DNA from: Verrucomicrobiota bacterium
GTDB taxonomy: Bacteria; Verrucomicrobiota; Verrucomicrobiia; Opitutales; Opitutaceae
Reading direction: 5' to 3'
DNA length: 64,000 nucleotides
Assembly (NCBI GenBank): GCA_019510185.1
Contig: JAEKKV010000010.1
Location: 248,001 to 312,000, forward strand
Below are positions 1-8,487 of this stretch, one piece after another. The position numbers and the translations under genes were made by a program. A model generated the notes under the pieces. It did not search any database and was not told the DNA's origin. It was given only the letters and a program-made list of their open reading frames with translations. Positions within the stretch are counted from its first letter, which is position 1. Each line of letters starts with the position of its first letter.

Positions 1-75
1 CCCTGGGGGAGGCGGAGGACGGCATGGGGTAGGGGTACGGCTATAGGGCGCAATTCCGCTCGAACCGTCAATGGT

Positions 76-91
76 GTTAAACCGCTTAAAC
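76..91. promoter_or_regulatory. candidate LacI-family operator
   Basis: The 16-mer GTTAAACCGCTTAAAC fits the dyad GTTNAANCGNTTNAAC, with six of eight half-site positions matching around a central CG. LacI/GalR-family operators commonly have a CG-centred dyad of this form. It lies about 120 nt upstream of the beta-strand repeat gene that starts at 212. A single site found by eye is weak evidence, and no intact LacI gene is present in the window, only a remnant at 61928. Confidence 0.3.
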
Positions 92-211
92 AGCGAGCCG
101 CTTGGAGCGGCCAATCGATGCGTTATGACATGATGACCCCAAGGGAGCGTCCCCGTTCTCTTTCCATACCCCGACTCAGTCTTGGCGTTTTTGTACTTAC
201 CCTTTGTTTTT

Positions 212-2884
212 ATGAACCATATCCCGTCGTTGTCAGAAACGATTCTCTCCGGTCGTGTTCGTTCTCGCGTCTTGTTGGGATTCTGCGTCGCCGCCCTCGC
301 GCTGGCCGGTGGACAGACCGTCCTCGGCACCCCTTATTATTGGGACACCAACAGCTCTACTGCGGGTTCAGGCGCTGCGACCGGCACTTGGGATGGGACG
401 ACTGCATTATGGACCACCGATTCGACCGGTGCATCCGCCACCAGTGCGGTGACGACGACCACGGCGGACGATCTGTTTTTCGCTGCCGGTACGAATGGCA
501 CCACGGGGACGATCACAGTCAGCGGCACTGAGAGCGCCAACAGCATCACGTTTGACGACAACGTGGCCGTGACCATCAGCAGCGGCACCTCGATCGCATT
601 GGGCACGACGGGCTCATCCACGGCAGGTATCACCGTGGCAAGCGGTGACAATGCGGCCAACGCGATCAGCACGGCCATCGCCCTTGGTGTGAATTCGACG
701 GTGGCGCAGAACGGCACGGGAACGTTGACGCTGAGCGGGGTGATTTCCGGATCGGGATTCGGCATCACCAAGACCGGCACGGGCAATCTCGTCCTCTCCA
801 ACACCAATACCTTTAGTGGCGGCTTGGGAATCAGCGCCGGTACCGTTTCCATTTCCGCCGCGGCCGCGATGGGCACGGGCACCACCACCCTCGGTGCGAC
901 GGGCTCGTCCTCTAGTGCCACGTTGAGCTCCGGATCGAACATGACCGCCGCCAACGCCATTACGGTCGCCTCCGGTTCCGGCACTCGGACGTTCACCGGA
1001 ACAGGCTCATCCGGAGCGTTTATTCTCAGCGGTGCTATCACCCTGAATAACACATTGACCCTGACCTCCACCGGTACGAGCGGCATTCGTCTCAATGGTG
1101 TCATCAGCGAAGGTACCTCAGGCATGGGAGTCATTATTAACAGCACCAGCACCGCGAATAACCGCTTGGGTGCCGCGAATACGTTCACGGGTGGTGTCGC
1201 CGTCCAGCAAGGCACACTGGAGCTTACGAATAACTCAGGCGCGGGCACGGGCACGATCACGCTCGGCAATACGTCCGGAAGCGGCAGCACCATCATCGCG
1301 GCGAATGTTAACAATCTGGCCGTCGCAAACGCCATCACGGTGGCGTCAGGCAACACGGGAACCAGCACCATTACTAATTCATCTGCGGGCACCGCAACTT
1401 TCAGCGGGCCATTGGCCTTGAACCACGATCTTACCCTCAATGCGGGCGGCACGAGCGCGCTTAATTTAAGCGGAGCGATCACCGGCGGGGCGACCGCCGC
1501 CATCACCAACGCCGGCACAAGCTCCGGCACCGTGACTTTGAGCGGCGCCATCACCAATGGCACCGGCACGGTTTCCCTCGTGCAAAACAGCTCCACGAGC
1601 ACGCTCGCCCTTTCAAACGCTTCCAACACGTTCACCGGCGGCATCACGATCAAGAACGGCACGCTCAGTCAAACCGGCGCCGCCGGTGCGCTGAGCACGG
1701 TCACGGTCGTCATTGGTGATGGCTCGTCCAGCAATAGTGCCACGCTTTCGGGCACCGGAGGGTTTTCCAATACGAACGCCATCACCATCGCCAGTGGCGG
1801 CACCGGCACTTACACGATTCTAGATTCCGGCTCGGGCGATTACACGCTGTCCGGTGCGATCGCACTCAATAACGCCGCGACGTTCAAGACGACCAGCGGT
1901 GGTGCGCTGTTCCTGAATGGATCCATCACGGGCTCGTCCGCCATCACCATCGACGGCGGCTCCACCACGACCAAGTTTGTCGCCTTGGGGGCGGATAGCT
2001 CGAGCAGCTACACGGGCAACATCGCGGTTCAAAACAAAGGCACCTTAAAGTTCAGTGCCAACAACGCCACCGGCACCGCGACGGCAGTGACGCTGGATGC
2101 CACGTCGAGCATCGACGCGGGCGGCAAGACCATGACCTTTGCCGGCCTAAATAGCAGCAGCAGTACCAGCAGCGTCCTCAACAACGGCGGTAGCCTCACC
2201 GTGGGTGGCAGCGGCACCTACAGCTTTGCCGGTGTCATCAGCAGCTCCGGAAGTTTGATAAAGAGCGGTTCGGGCACCCAGACTCTTTCCGGTGCGAACA
2301 CCTACACCGGGGCGACCACGGTTGGTGCCGGCACGCTCTCCGTCACTGGCAGCCTGGCTTCCGGCAGTGCGGTCGGCGTCGCTTCCGGCGCCACCTTGCG
2401 CGGTACGGGCACGATTGGCGGGGCGACCACGGTCTCCAGTGGCGGCACGCTCGCGGCAGGCGTGGATAACAGCACGATTGGTGCGCTTACCTTCAGTGGC
2501 ACGCTCAACACCACGGGCGCGACCGCCTCGTTCAAACTGAACAGCGGCAGCGGCACGTTCGACGCGATCACCGCCAACGGTGTCACGTTGGGCAACGCGA
2601 CCCTTTGGCTTTCCGAGCTGGGCAGCGGTTCATGGGCAGGCTCCAGCACGTTCACCATCCTCAACAACACCGACACGAGCAGTATCAGCGGCACCTTCTT
2701 AGGTTTGGCCGAGGGCAGCACGGTCAATGTGGGCGCGAACACCTTCACGATCAGTTATCTCGGCGGCACGGGCAACGACATCACTCTGACGGCTTCCGCC
2801 ATCCCCGAGCCCGCCACCTATGCGGCGATCTTTGCTGCGCTCGCACTCGGTGCGGTCGCGCTCCGTCGCCGCCGACGGGTGTAA
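212..2884 (+). CDS. PEP-CTERM autotransporter-type beta-strand repeat protein
   Basis: A secreted, very Ser/Thr/Gly/Ala-rich protein of 890 residues, probably a surface or extracellular-matrix beta-solenoid; no enzymatic domain is visible. The N-terminus is a signal peptide with a basic n-region (about residues 1-40, ending near GGQTVLG). The body holds degenerate copies of the autotransporter-associated beta-strand repeat, for example NTFTGGITIKNGTLSQ and NTYTGATTVGAGTLSV. The last 26 residues are a PEP-CTERM sorting tag: IPEPATYAAIFAAL, a hydrophobic stretch, then RRRRR. In known systems an exosortase recognises this tag; none is encoded here. The ATG at 212 is preferred over a TTG at 182 because it directly precedes the signal peptide. 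No Shine-Dalgarno is seen. A long open frame on the opposite strand is a composition artefact. Confidence 0.85.
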   Translation: MNHIPSLSETILSGRVRSRVLLGFCVAALALAGGQTVLGTPYYWDTNSSTAGSGAATGTWDGTTALWTTDSTGASATSAVTTTTADDLFFAAGTNGTTGTITVSGTESANSITFDDNVAVTISSGTSIALGTTGSSTAGITVASGDNAANAISTAIALGVNSTVAQNGTGTLTLSGVISGSGFGITKTGTGNLVLSNTNTFSGGLGISAGTVSISAAAAMGTGTTTLGATGSSSSATLSSGSNMTAANAITVASGSGTRTFTGTGSSGAFILSGAITLNNTLTLTSTGTSGIRLNGVISEGTSGMGVIINSTSTANNRLGAANTFTGGVAVQQGTLELTNNSGAGTGTITLGNTSGSGSTIIAANVNNLAVANAITVASGNTGTSTITNSSAGTATFSGPLALNHDLTLNAGGTSALNLSGAITGGATAAITNAGTSSGTVTLSGAITNGTGTVSLVQNSSTSTLALSNASNTFTGGITIKNGTLSQTGAAGALSTVTVVIGDGSSSNSATLSGTGGFSNTNAITIASGGTGTYTILDSGSGDYTLSGAIALNNAATFKTTSGGALFLNGSITGSSAITIDGGSTTTKFVALGADSSSSYTGNIAVQNKGTLKFSANNATGTATAVTLDATSSIDAGGKTMTFAGLNSSSSTSSVLNNGGSLTVGGSGTYSFAGVISSSGSLIKSGSGTQTLSGANTYTGATTVGAGTLSVTGSLASGSAVGVASGATLRGTGTIGGATTVSSGGTLAAGVDNSTIGALTFSGTLNTTGATASFKLNSGSGTFDAITANGVTLGNATLWLSELGSGSWAGSSTFTILNNTDTSSISGTFLGLAEGSTVNVGANTFTISYLGGTGNDITLTASAIPEPATYAAIFAALALGAVALRRRRRV

Positions 2885-2906
2885 TCTGTCACACTTCCGC
2901 ATACTC

Positions 2907-2938
2907 CAAAGGGTGGCGATCACATCGCCGCCTTTTTT
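2907..2938 (+). terminator. intrinsic terminator after the beta-strand repeat gene
   Basis: GGCGAT (2915-2920), a three-base loop CAC and ATCGCC (2924-2929) form a hairpin. It is extended outward by AAAGGG pairing with CCTTT and followed by a run of six T (2933-2938). It starts 22 nt after the stop codon at 2884, so it closes that gene as a separate transcript. Confidence 0.75.
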
Positions 2939-3027
2939 GTGCGCTGCGTTTGGGTTTCGAATCTCAAGGTTTTGATCATGCCCTGCGATTCACCCGTTCG
3001 CCTGAATCTCAATTTCCGACCTTATCC

Positions 3028-4758
3028 ATGAAACTGAACCTTAACGGACCTCATTGCCGGAGCGTTGGCCTGATCTTGCTCCTGTTGATGTCATCGGTGG
3101 TTCCCATCAAAGGCGAGCCGGCGCCGTCCGCGGTCGCCGCGAAGCTCACGGCCATCCCGGCGCTCCCTCCGCCCGCTTCAAGTTTTACGCCTTCAACGGA
3201 TGCGCTCTATCAGTGGTCCGTCCCGGTCGGCAAAGATCCGGAACGTCGGGCTTACCTTTGGATTCCCGAAAAATGCCAGCGCGTGCGCGGGGTTATTTTG
3301 GGCGTTCAAAACATGCTTGAGCAGCTGATCTTCGAAGATCCGGCGGTGCGCCAAGCCGCAACCGACGCCGGTCTGGCCATCGTGTGGATCACGCCGGCCG
3401 ACGATGCCGATACCAAGGATTCGCCTTTTCACCGCTTCAATCCCGGCAAGGACGTCGTGGCGGAAATCGAGCAGATTCTGACCAATCTGGCGACGGAGTC
3501 GGGTTACGCGGAGATTCAGGGGGCTCCTTTGTTGATCACGGCTCACTCCGCCGCGACTCCGTTTGTCTACGGGATGGCCGCGGCTTTGGGATCGGAGCGC
3601 GTGGTGGCGATCTTCCCCTGCCGGGGCTGGACGATGGGCGTGCCCCGGGGGATACCCGCACTGCAAATCACCTCGGAATATGCCGAGGTGGGCGGAGAGA
3701 AGTGGGGCGAGGTCTGGCGCAAGGATCGCGATTCCGTGCAGCGCGCGCGAACCCAGGCTGGCGACGATTGCCTGTTCGGCTCGATGGGCGGCATCGGTGC
3801 CGGACATTTCGAGTGGAATCCCGAGGAAGGTCCGCTGGTGGCGATGTTCATTCGCAAGGCGGTACAGGCGCGTCTCCCGGCATCCTCCCCGACGAACGGA
3901 CCGGTGACGTTGAAGTCGATCTCTCCCAAATCGGGCTGGCTGATCGACCCTGCGAAACTGGGAACGCCGGCCGGCCGGCCGGTTGCCTATGCCGATTGGA
4001 AGGGAGACACGAAAAACGCCCTCTGGTACATTGACCGGGAGCTGGCGCAGGCGATCAATGATTACATGGTTACGCGCCTGGCCAAGAAACCCCAAGCCAT
4101 CGACTTTCTCGACGACAAGGGGCTGCCGTGCGCCCTTGAAAAAGGCGGCGGGCCGAGCATCCCGGCCAAAATCATGGAGGATGGTGCAACCTTCAAGGTA
4201 ACCGCCGCCTTCCTCGATCAGGCTCCGTCGCAGATTTACGGTGGCATCCCGCTGGGCCATGCTCCCGGATCGATCCTGTTTAAGGCGGGCAGCGGCGCCA
4301 TTCGGCAGACGGGCCCCGACACGTTTCGCATCTGGATGAAACGCGGGAGTGTTCTTCGTCAAAGTTCTCCGTGGGAACCTTGGATTATCGCCTATCAGCC
4401 GGGCGATGCCGCCTATCGGCGCGCGGACCGCCCGGGGCACCCCTGGCTGTATGCGCATAACAAGGACGGCAAGCCTCAGAGCATCGCTTTCGACAAGATC
4501 GCCGACAGACGCTACGGACCGGGAGTGTTGAAACTCGTGGCCACCAGCGACGCCGGCCTTCCGGTGCAGTTTTACGTGATTTCCGGACCGGTCGAGCTGA
4601 AGGAGGATGACAACGCCACGCTGCGGCTTTTACCCTTGCCGCCGCGCGCCAAGTTCCCTGTGAAGGTCATTCTTGGCGCTTATCAATGGGGGCGCGTCAC
4701 CAACCCCAAGGTGCAGACGGCCGGTCCGGTTTTTCAGGAATTTCTTATTACCAAATAA
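3028..4758 (+). CDS. secreted alpha/beta-hydrolase-like protein
   Basis: A 576-residue exported protein with a signal peptide (about residues 1-28, LILLLLMSSVVPIKGEP). Residues about 60-290 look like an alpha/beta-hydrolase core: a strand-turn VILGVQN, a nucleophile-elbow-like LLITAHSAATPF with Ser174, and a late GAGHFEWN with His260 as a possible catalytic His. The elbow is A-H-S-A-A, not the usual G-x-S-x-G, so activity is uncertain. The C-terminal half (about 300-576) is beta-rich and unassigned. The lyase gene at 4769 begins only 10 nt after the stop, so the two are probably co-transcribed; a carbohydrate esterase role is plausible but inferred from context. The ATG at 3028 is chosen because it opens the signal peptide; the frame extends further upstream into the previous gene. 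Confidence 0.7.
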   Translation: MKLNLNGPHCRSVGLILLLLMSSVVPIKGEPAPSAVAAKLTAIPALPPPASSFTPSTDALYQWSVPVGKDPERRAYLWIPEKCQRVRGVILGVQNMLEQLIFEDPAVRQAATDAGLAIVWITPADDADTKDSPFHRFNPGKDVVAEIEQILTNLATESGYAEIQGAPLLITAHSAATPFVYGMAAALGSERVVAIFPCRGWTMGVPRGIPALQITSEYAEVGGEKWGEVWRKDRDSVQRARTQAGDDCLFGSMGGIGAGHFEWNPEEGPLVAMFIRKAVQARLPASSPTNGPVTLKSISPKSGWLIDPAKLGTPAGRPVAYADWKGDTKNALWYIDRELAQAINDYMVTRLAKKPQAIDFLDDKGLPCALEKGGGPSIPAKIMEDGATFKVTAAFLDQAPSQIYGGIPLGHAPGSILFKAGSGAIRQTGPDTFRIWMKRGSVLRQSSPWEPWIIAYQPGDAAYRRADRPGHPWLYAHNKDGKPQSIAFDKIADRRYGPGVLKLVATSDAGLPVQFYVISGPVELKEDDNATLRLLPLPPRAKFPVKVILGAYQWGRVTNPKVQTAGPVFQEFLITK

Positions 4759-4768
4759 TCCTCCCTCT

Positions 4769-7700
4769 ATGAAGTCCCTGTCGTTTGTCCTGCTCGCGGC
4801 CATCTTGGCGTCGCCTGTTCACGCCGAAGTCGAAAGTCCGGCGGTGCAATCTTTGGGCGGCAGCGCGTTCGTCGGGTGGAAGGGGCTGGTGCCGGCGGCC
4901 GAGGGCGCGACTTTCCCTGTGCCCGGTGTCGCGGCCTTTCGATTTCCCGAGGGACCGCGCGGCTTTTACAAGCACGGGTATTCGGTCGAAAACGACAGTA
5001 CCGCCAACTGGACCTCGCTTTATGGTGTGCAATGCGAGGTGAAGCTGGCCGATGCCCGCGAGATCGCGGTGACGGTGGCGATCAATGCCGCGAATCGCAA
5101 CGGAGGGGAGTCGGAGCCGATTAAAAGCACTGTGCGCCTGACGGGCTCTGGGTGGCACACGGTGACGCTGCCGTGGTCCGCGTTTGGCTTCGATCAGGCG
5201 CGCACGGTGTTTTTGAACTTCGTTCGGGGCGTGAGCGTGTCGGCGGAGTTCACGGACGGCGGGCAACCGGGGCGGATCGTGATCAACAACGTCCGTGCTA
5301 TCCAGGCGCCTGCGGTCGGCCTGACCTGCGCGGTGCGCGGCAAGGCCGCGGCCGCCGGTCACGAGGCCGAGTACGCGGTGGTGGTGAGCAATTGCACGGA
5401 CCGAACGCAATCGATCGTGCTTTCGCTGGTACACTATGGCTGGGAGATGATGACCGCCGCGCCGGAACCATCCGCGTTGCAACTCGCTCCCGGCGAGAGC
5501 AAGTCCGTCACGTTGCGCGTGAAAGTTTCCGAACGTGTTCCGCCAGGTGGACACGAAGAGCAGGTTTTGCAGGCTGTCGCCAATGGGGATGCGGTCGCGG
5601 CAGCGAAGCTGTCCTTTATCACGGTGTCGGAGGTGCCGTCGCCCTTCATCCTGCACACGAGCGCGCGCTGGCAGGAGGTGCGCGACAAGGTGAAGAATTA
5701 TCCGTGGGCGCAGGATTTGCTGGCTGATTACCGAAAGCAGGCCGACGGCTGGAAGGTGCCGGAGGTCGTGCGCGCGCCGAGCAACGATCCCAAGGACGGC
5801 AGCGGCCCCTATCTTTTTGCGACGACCAACGAGACTCCGCTCATGGCTTCCGGTATTGTCTGGCAGCTCACCCGAGAGCGGCGTTACGCGGAGAAGATCG
5901 CGGTGTTTCTCCGCCGTCTGTCCAATCCGGCTGACGGCTACCCGGCGACCTGGCGCGGAAGCAATCAAAGCGAGGTGCAGGAGGGGCATTTTTTCCAGCA
6001 CGTCGCGATGGCCTATGACATGATCCAGGATTCCGGAGTCCTGTCACCCGACGACCGTCGCCAGATCGAGGCAACCTTTCGTCTATTTATGCGGGTCATG
6101 GATTTTCATCACCAGAGCGGGTCGATCAATAACTGGAATCTTTCGGAGGCGACCGGCGCGTTTTATTGCGCGCTCGCCCTGCAGGATTTGACGGCGGCCG
6201 AGCGCTTCTTTTCGGGACCGAGCGGAATCAAGGATGAACTCTCCAAGGGAACGCTGGACGACGGCTGGTGGTATGAATGCTCGATCAGCTACAACATGTG
6301 GTGCGCGAGCGAGTTTACCCAGGCGGCGCTGGCGTATCAGCCGTTTGGCATCAATTTCAAGGATCTGTGGGTGCCTGCCAGCTATTCGCCGCATGTGCTG
6401 CTGGTGTCGGAGCTCAACGGGGGCAATCAGCCCAAGGTGGCCGATCCCGAGCAGCGGAGAAAACCGTTCGGCATGGATCCGGATGTTTACGGGCCGGTGC
6501 GCCGTCCCTACCGCACCATCACCGATCTTTGGAACAGCTTGCTGCCGTTTCTCGATTATCGCGGCGTGATGTTTGGCGTGAACGACTCGACCGAGGCCAG
6601 GGTCGGCGGTCATCGCACGGAGGTGGTCGGGCAGCCTTTTGAACTCGCCTACTATGTTTTCCGTGACCCCGCCTATGCGGCCGTCATCAAGCTCGGCGGA
6701 GGCAAACGCGACCTGCTTTACGGCGTGCCCGAGCTGCCGGAGAAGACCCCGGAGAATTTCCGCAAGTCCGCCTATGCCGACAATGTCGGCCTTGCCACGC
6801 TGCGCTCGCAGACGGAGAACCGGCCGATCCGCGAGCAGATTCAGGCGACGTTGCACTATGGCACGCACGGCTGGGCGCACGGCCACTTTGACCGCACTGA
6901 TCTGATCTCGCTCATGCGCTATGGCCGCAGCTTCTATAACCCCGAATCGGTTTTCTACGTGTATGAGCCGTTCATGTACAAATTTTACACGCAGACCTCC
7001 CTCAACCATAACATGGTGGTGGTTGATCAGAAGATGCAGGAGGCCGCGCCGGCGGAGCGCGCGTTTTTCCATGCCGGCAAAATGATGCAGGCAACCGTGG
7101 TGCAGGTGACCGCCCGCTGGTCCAATCCGCCCTACGGCGGCATGGTTTACGATTACGTGCCGGTGAAAACCTTTGAGGAGAAAACTTGGCGCGAGGGCCG
7201 CTACGTGCCGATCCCGGAGAACGCGCCCGTTTACGGCACACTCACCGATTTTACTGAGCCCGTGCTCCAGCGCCGGCTCATGATTGTGACCGACGACTAC
7301 GTGGTGCTGGCGGACTACGCCAAAGGCGCCCGGCCGCACACCTTCGAGAGTTTGCTCCAGCTCAAAGGCTTCAAGGGACTCGAGGCGCCGCAGAAAAAAA
7401 TCCTCCGGCACGACGCGCAATGGAGCACCGATCCCGTCGGCAGTGCGCAATTCGTCACCGATTGCGACTGGTATTCGACCTCGGCTCCTGCGAAGAGCCG
7501 CTTTGAGATGAGCTGGGGCGCGGGCGCCGACAACGCCGGAACCAGGACCGTTGCCAACGAGGACGGCGTTTTGAAGATGGACGTGCACTCGCTCTGGCCG
7601 CTGTCGCAGGAGATCATGGTGGGCGCCGCCCCCGAGTTTCACCACGTGGAGAAGCGGCTGTTCTACACGGTGCGCGGCGACGGCCGGGTGCTCGCGGGCG

Positions 7701-8356
7701 GAAAGTTTGGCGCCTGGATCCTGGGGCAGGGGAACATCGATGTTTCCGTCGACGGCGTGAAACAGCTCGAGCTCGAAACCAAGACGGAGCTCGCCAGCAT
7801 GCCCACGCTTTTCTGGGCCGGTGCGCGGATCGTGACTCGCGACGGCAAAGAGATCCCGCTCGGCCAACTCCCCGTGAAGCGTGTCAACGTCGCGGTGGCG
7901 AAAGCACCGGGGCAGGACTATTTCGGAGGTCCGATCAAAATTGCCGGCAATCTCTATGCGGACGGCATCGCCGCCGAGCCAGAGAACGCGAAAGAGCCGG
8001 GTCTTTTGCAGGTTGATCTGAGCGGCGTCGATGCGGTTCGCTTCAAGGTAGTGGTCGGCGGTGATTATCCGCCCGGACCGGAGGCGGCCCGTCGGAAGGT
8101 GTACGCGATTCGTGCCGCGCGCGGCACGGAGGCGCGTTTCCTGACGGTGATCGAGCCGTACGAAGACAAACCGGTTGTGAAATCCGCCGAGGCGCTCGGT
8201 GCGGACAAGCTGCGCGTCGAACTGGCTGACGGTCGCGTGCAGGAAATCACCCTCAAGAATTTCGCCGGGGATGGCACGGACATTTCGGCCGACATCGTCG
8301 AGACGAAGAATGGCAAGATCCTCCGCACGGAAACGGCGGAGCCAACGCGGCCCTGA
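4769..8356 (+). CDS. secreted heparinase II/III-family polysaccharide lyase
   Basis: A 1195-residue exported enzyme, probably a beta-eliminating lyase of a uronic-acid polysaccharide. The signal peptide is residues 1-19, ending PVHA. Residues about 20-185 form a carbohydrate-binding-like beta-sandwich, and 185-295 an Ig/NEW-like domain. Residues about 296-650 are the alpha/alpha-toroid, with SGSINNWNLSEATGAFY and LDDGWWYECSISYN. The heparinase II/III beta-sandwich follows, with the His-rich segment HYGTHGWAHGHFD at residues 696-708. At about 1200 residues it is longer than typical family members, through both extra N-terminal domains and a C-terminal extension. Substrate cannot be read from the sequence. 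It follows the hydrolase-like gene by 10 nt and is closed by a hairpin at 8381. Confidence 0.8.
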   Translation: MKSLSFVLLAAILASPVHAEVESPAVQSLGGSAFVGWKGLVPAAEGATFPVPGVAAFRFPEGPRGFYKHGYSVENDSTANWTSLYGVQCEVKLADAREIAVTVAINAANRNGGESEPIKSTVRLTGSGWHTVTLPWSAFGFDQARTVFLNFVRGVSVSAEFTDGGQPGRIVINNVRAIQAPAVGLTCAVRGKAAAAGHEAEYAVVVSNCTDRTQSIVLSLVHYGWEMMTAAPEPSALQLAPGESKSVTLRVKVSERVPPGGHEEQVLQAVANGDAVAAAKLSFITVSEVPSPFILHTSARWQEVRDKVKNYPWAQDLLADYRKQADGWKVPEVVRAPSNDPKDGSGPYLFATTNETPLMASGIVWQLTRERRYAEKIAVFLRRLSNPADGYPATWRGSNQSEVQEGHFFQHVAMAYDMIQDSGVLSPDDRRQIEATFRLFMRVMDFHHQSGSINNWNLSEATGAFYCALALQDLTAAERFFSGPSGIKDELSKGTLDDGWWYECSISYNMWCASEFTQAALAYQPFGINFKDLWVPASYSPHVLLVSELNGGNQPKVADPEQRRKPFGMDPDVYGPVRRPYRTITDLWNSLLPFLDYRGVMFGVNDSTEARVGGHRTEVVGQPFELAYYVFRDPAYAAVIKLGGGKRDLLYGVPELPEKTPENFRKSAYADNVGLATLRSQTENRPIREQIQATLHYGTHGWAHGHFDRTDLISLMRYGRSFYNPESVFYVYEPFMYKFYTQTSLNHNMVVVDQKMQEAAPAERAFFHAGKMMQATVVQVTARWSNPPYGGMVYDYVPVKTFEEKTWREGRYVPIPENAPVYGTLTDFTEPVLQRRLMIVTDDYVVLADYAKGARPHTFESLLQLKGFKGLEAPQKKILRHDAQWSTDPVGSAQFVTDCDWYSTSAPAKSRFEMSWGAGADNAGTRTVANEDGVLKMDVHSLWPLSQEIMVGAAPEFHHVEKRLFYTVRGDGRVLAGGKFGAWILGQGNIDVSVDGVKQLELETKTELASMPTLFWAGARIVTRDGKEIPLGQLPVKRVNVAVAKAPGQDYFGGPIKIAGNLYADGIAAEPENAKEPGLLQVDLSGVDAVRFKVVVGGDYPPGPEAARRKVYAIRAARGTEARFLTVIEPYEDKPVVKSAEALGADKLRVELADGRVQEITLKNFAGDGTDISADIVETKNGKILRTETAEPTRP

Positions 8357-8380
8357 TTGACCGGCTCAGGTGGGATCGTG

Positions 8381-8418
8381 AACAGCCGTCGTGCGTTTTA
8401 AGCGGGCGCACGGCTGTT
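8381..8418 (+). terminator. hairpin terminator after the lyase
   Basis: AACAGCCGTCGTGCG (8381-8395) can pair with CGCACGGCTGTT (8407-8418) apart from a small bulge. The hairpin lies 24 nt after the lyase stop codon. The following ATTTGG is only weakly T-rich, so termination may be partial and the downstream GH127 gene may receive readthrough. Confidence 0.5.
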
Positions 8419-8487
8419 ATTTGGATTACTGTCCAGTAAATAGGGGCTCGCGAACCCGTGTGCCCCTCTCTTTTTCGAAGATTAGCC

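Noticed and set aside
337..1662. 441-residue open frame on the minus strand
   Set aside because: It lies fully inside the beta-strand repeat gene and is an artefact of Gly/Thr/Ser-biased codons. Its own translation is a low-complexity Val/Pro/Ala sequence without domains.
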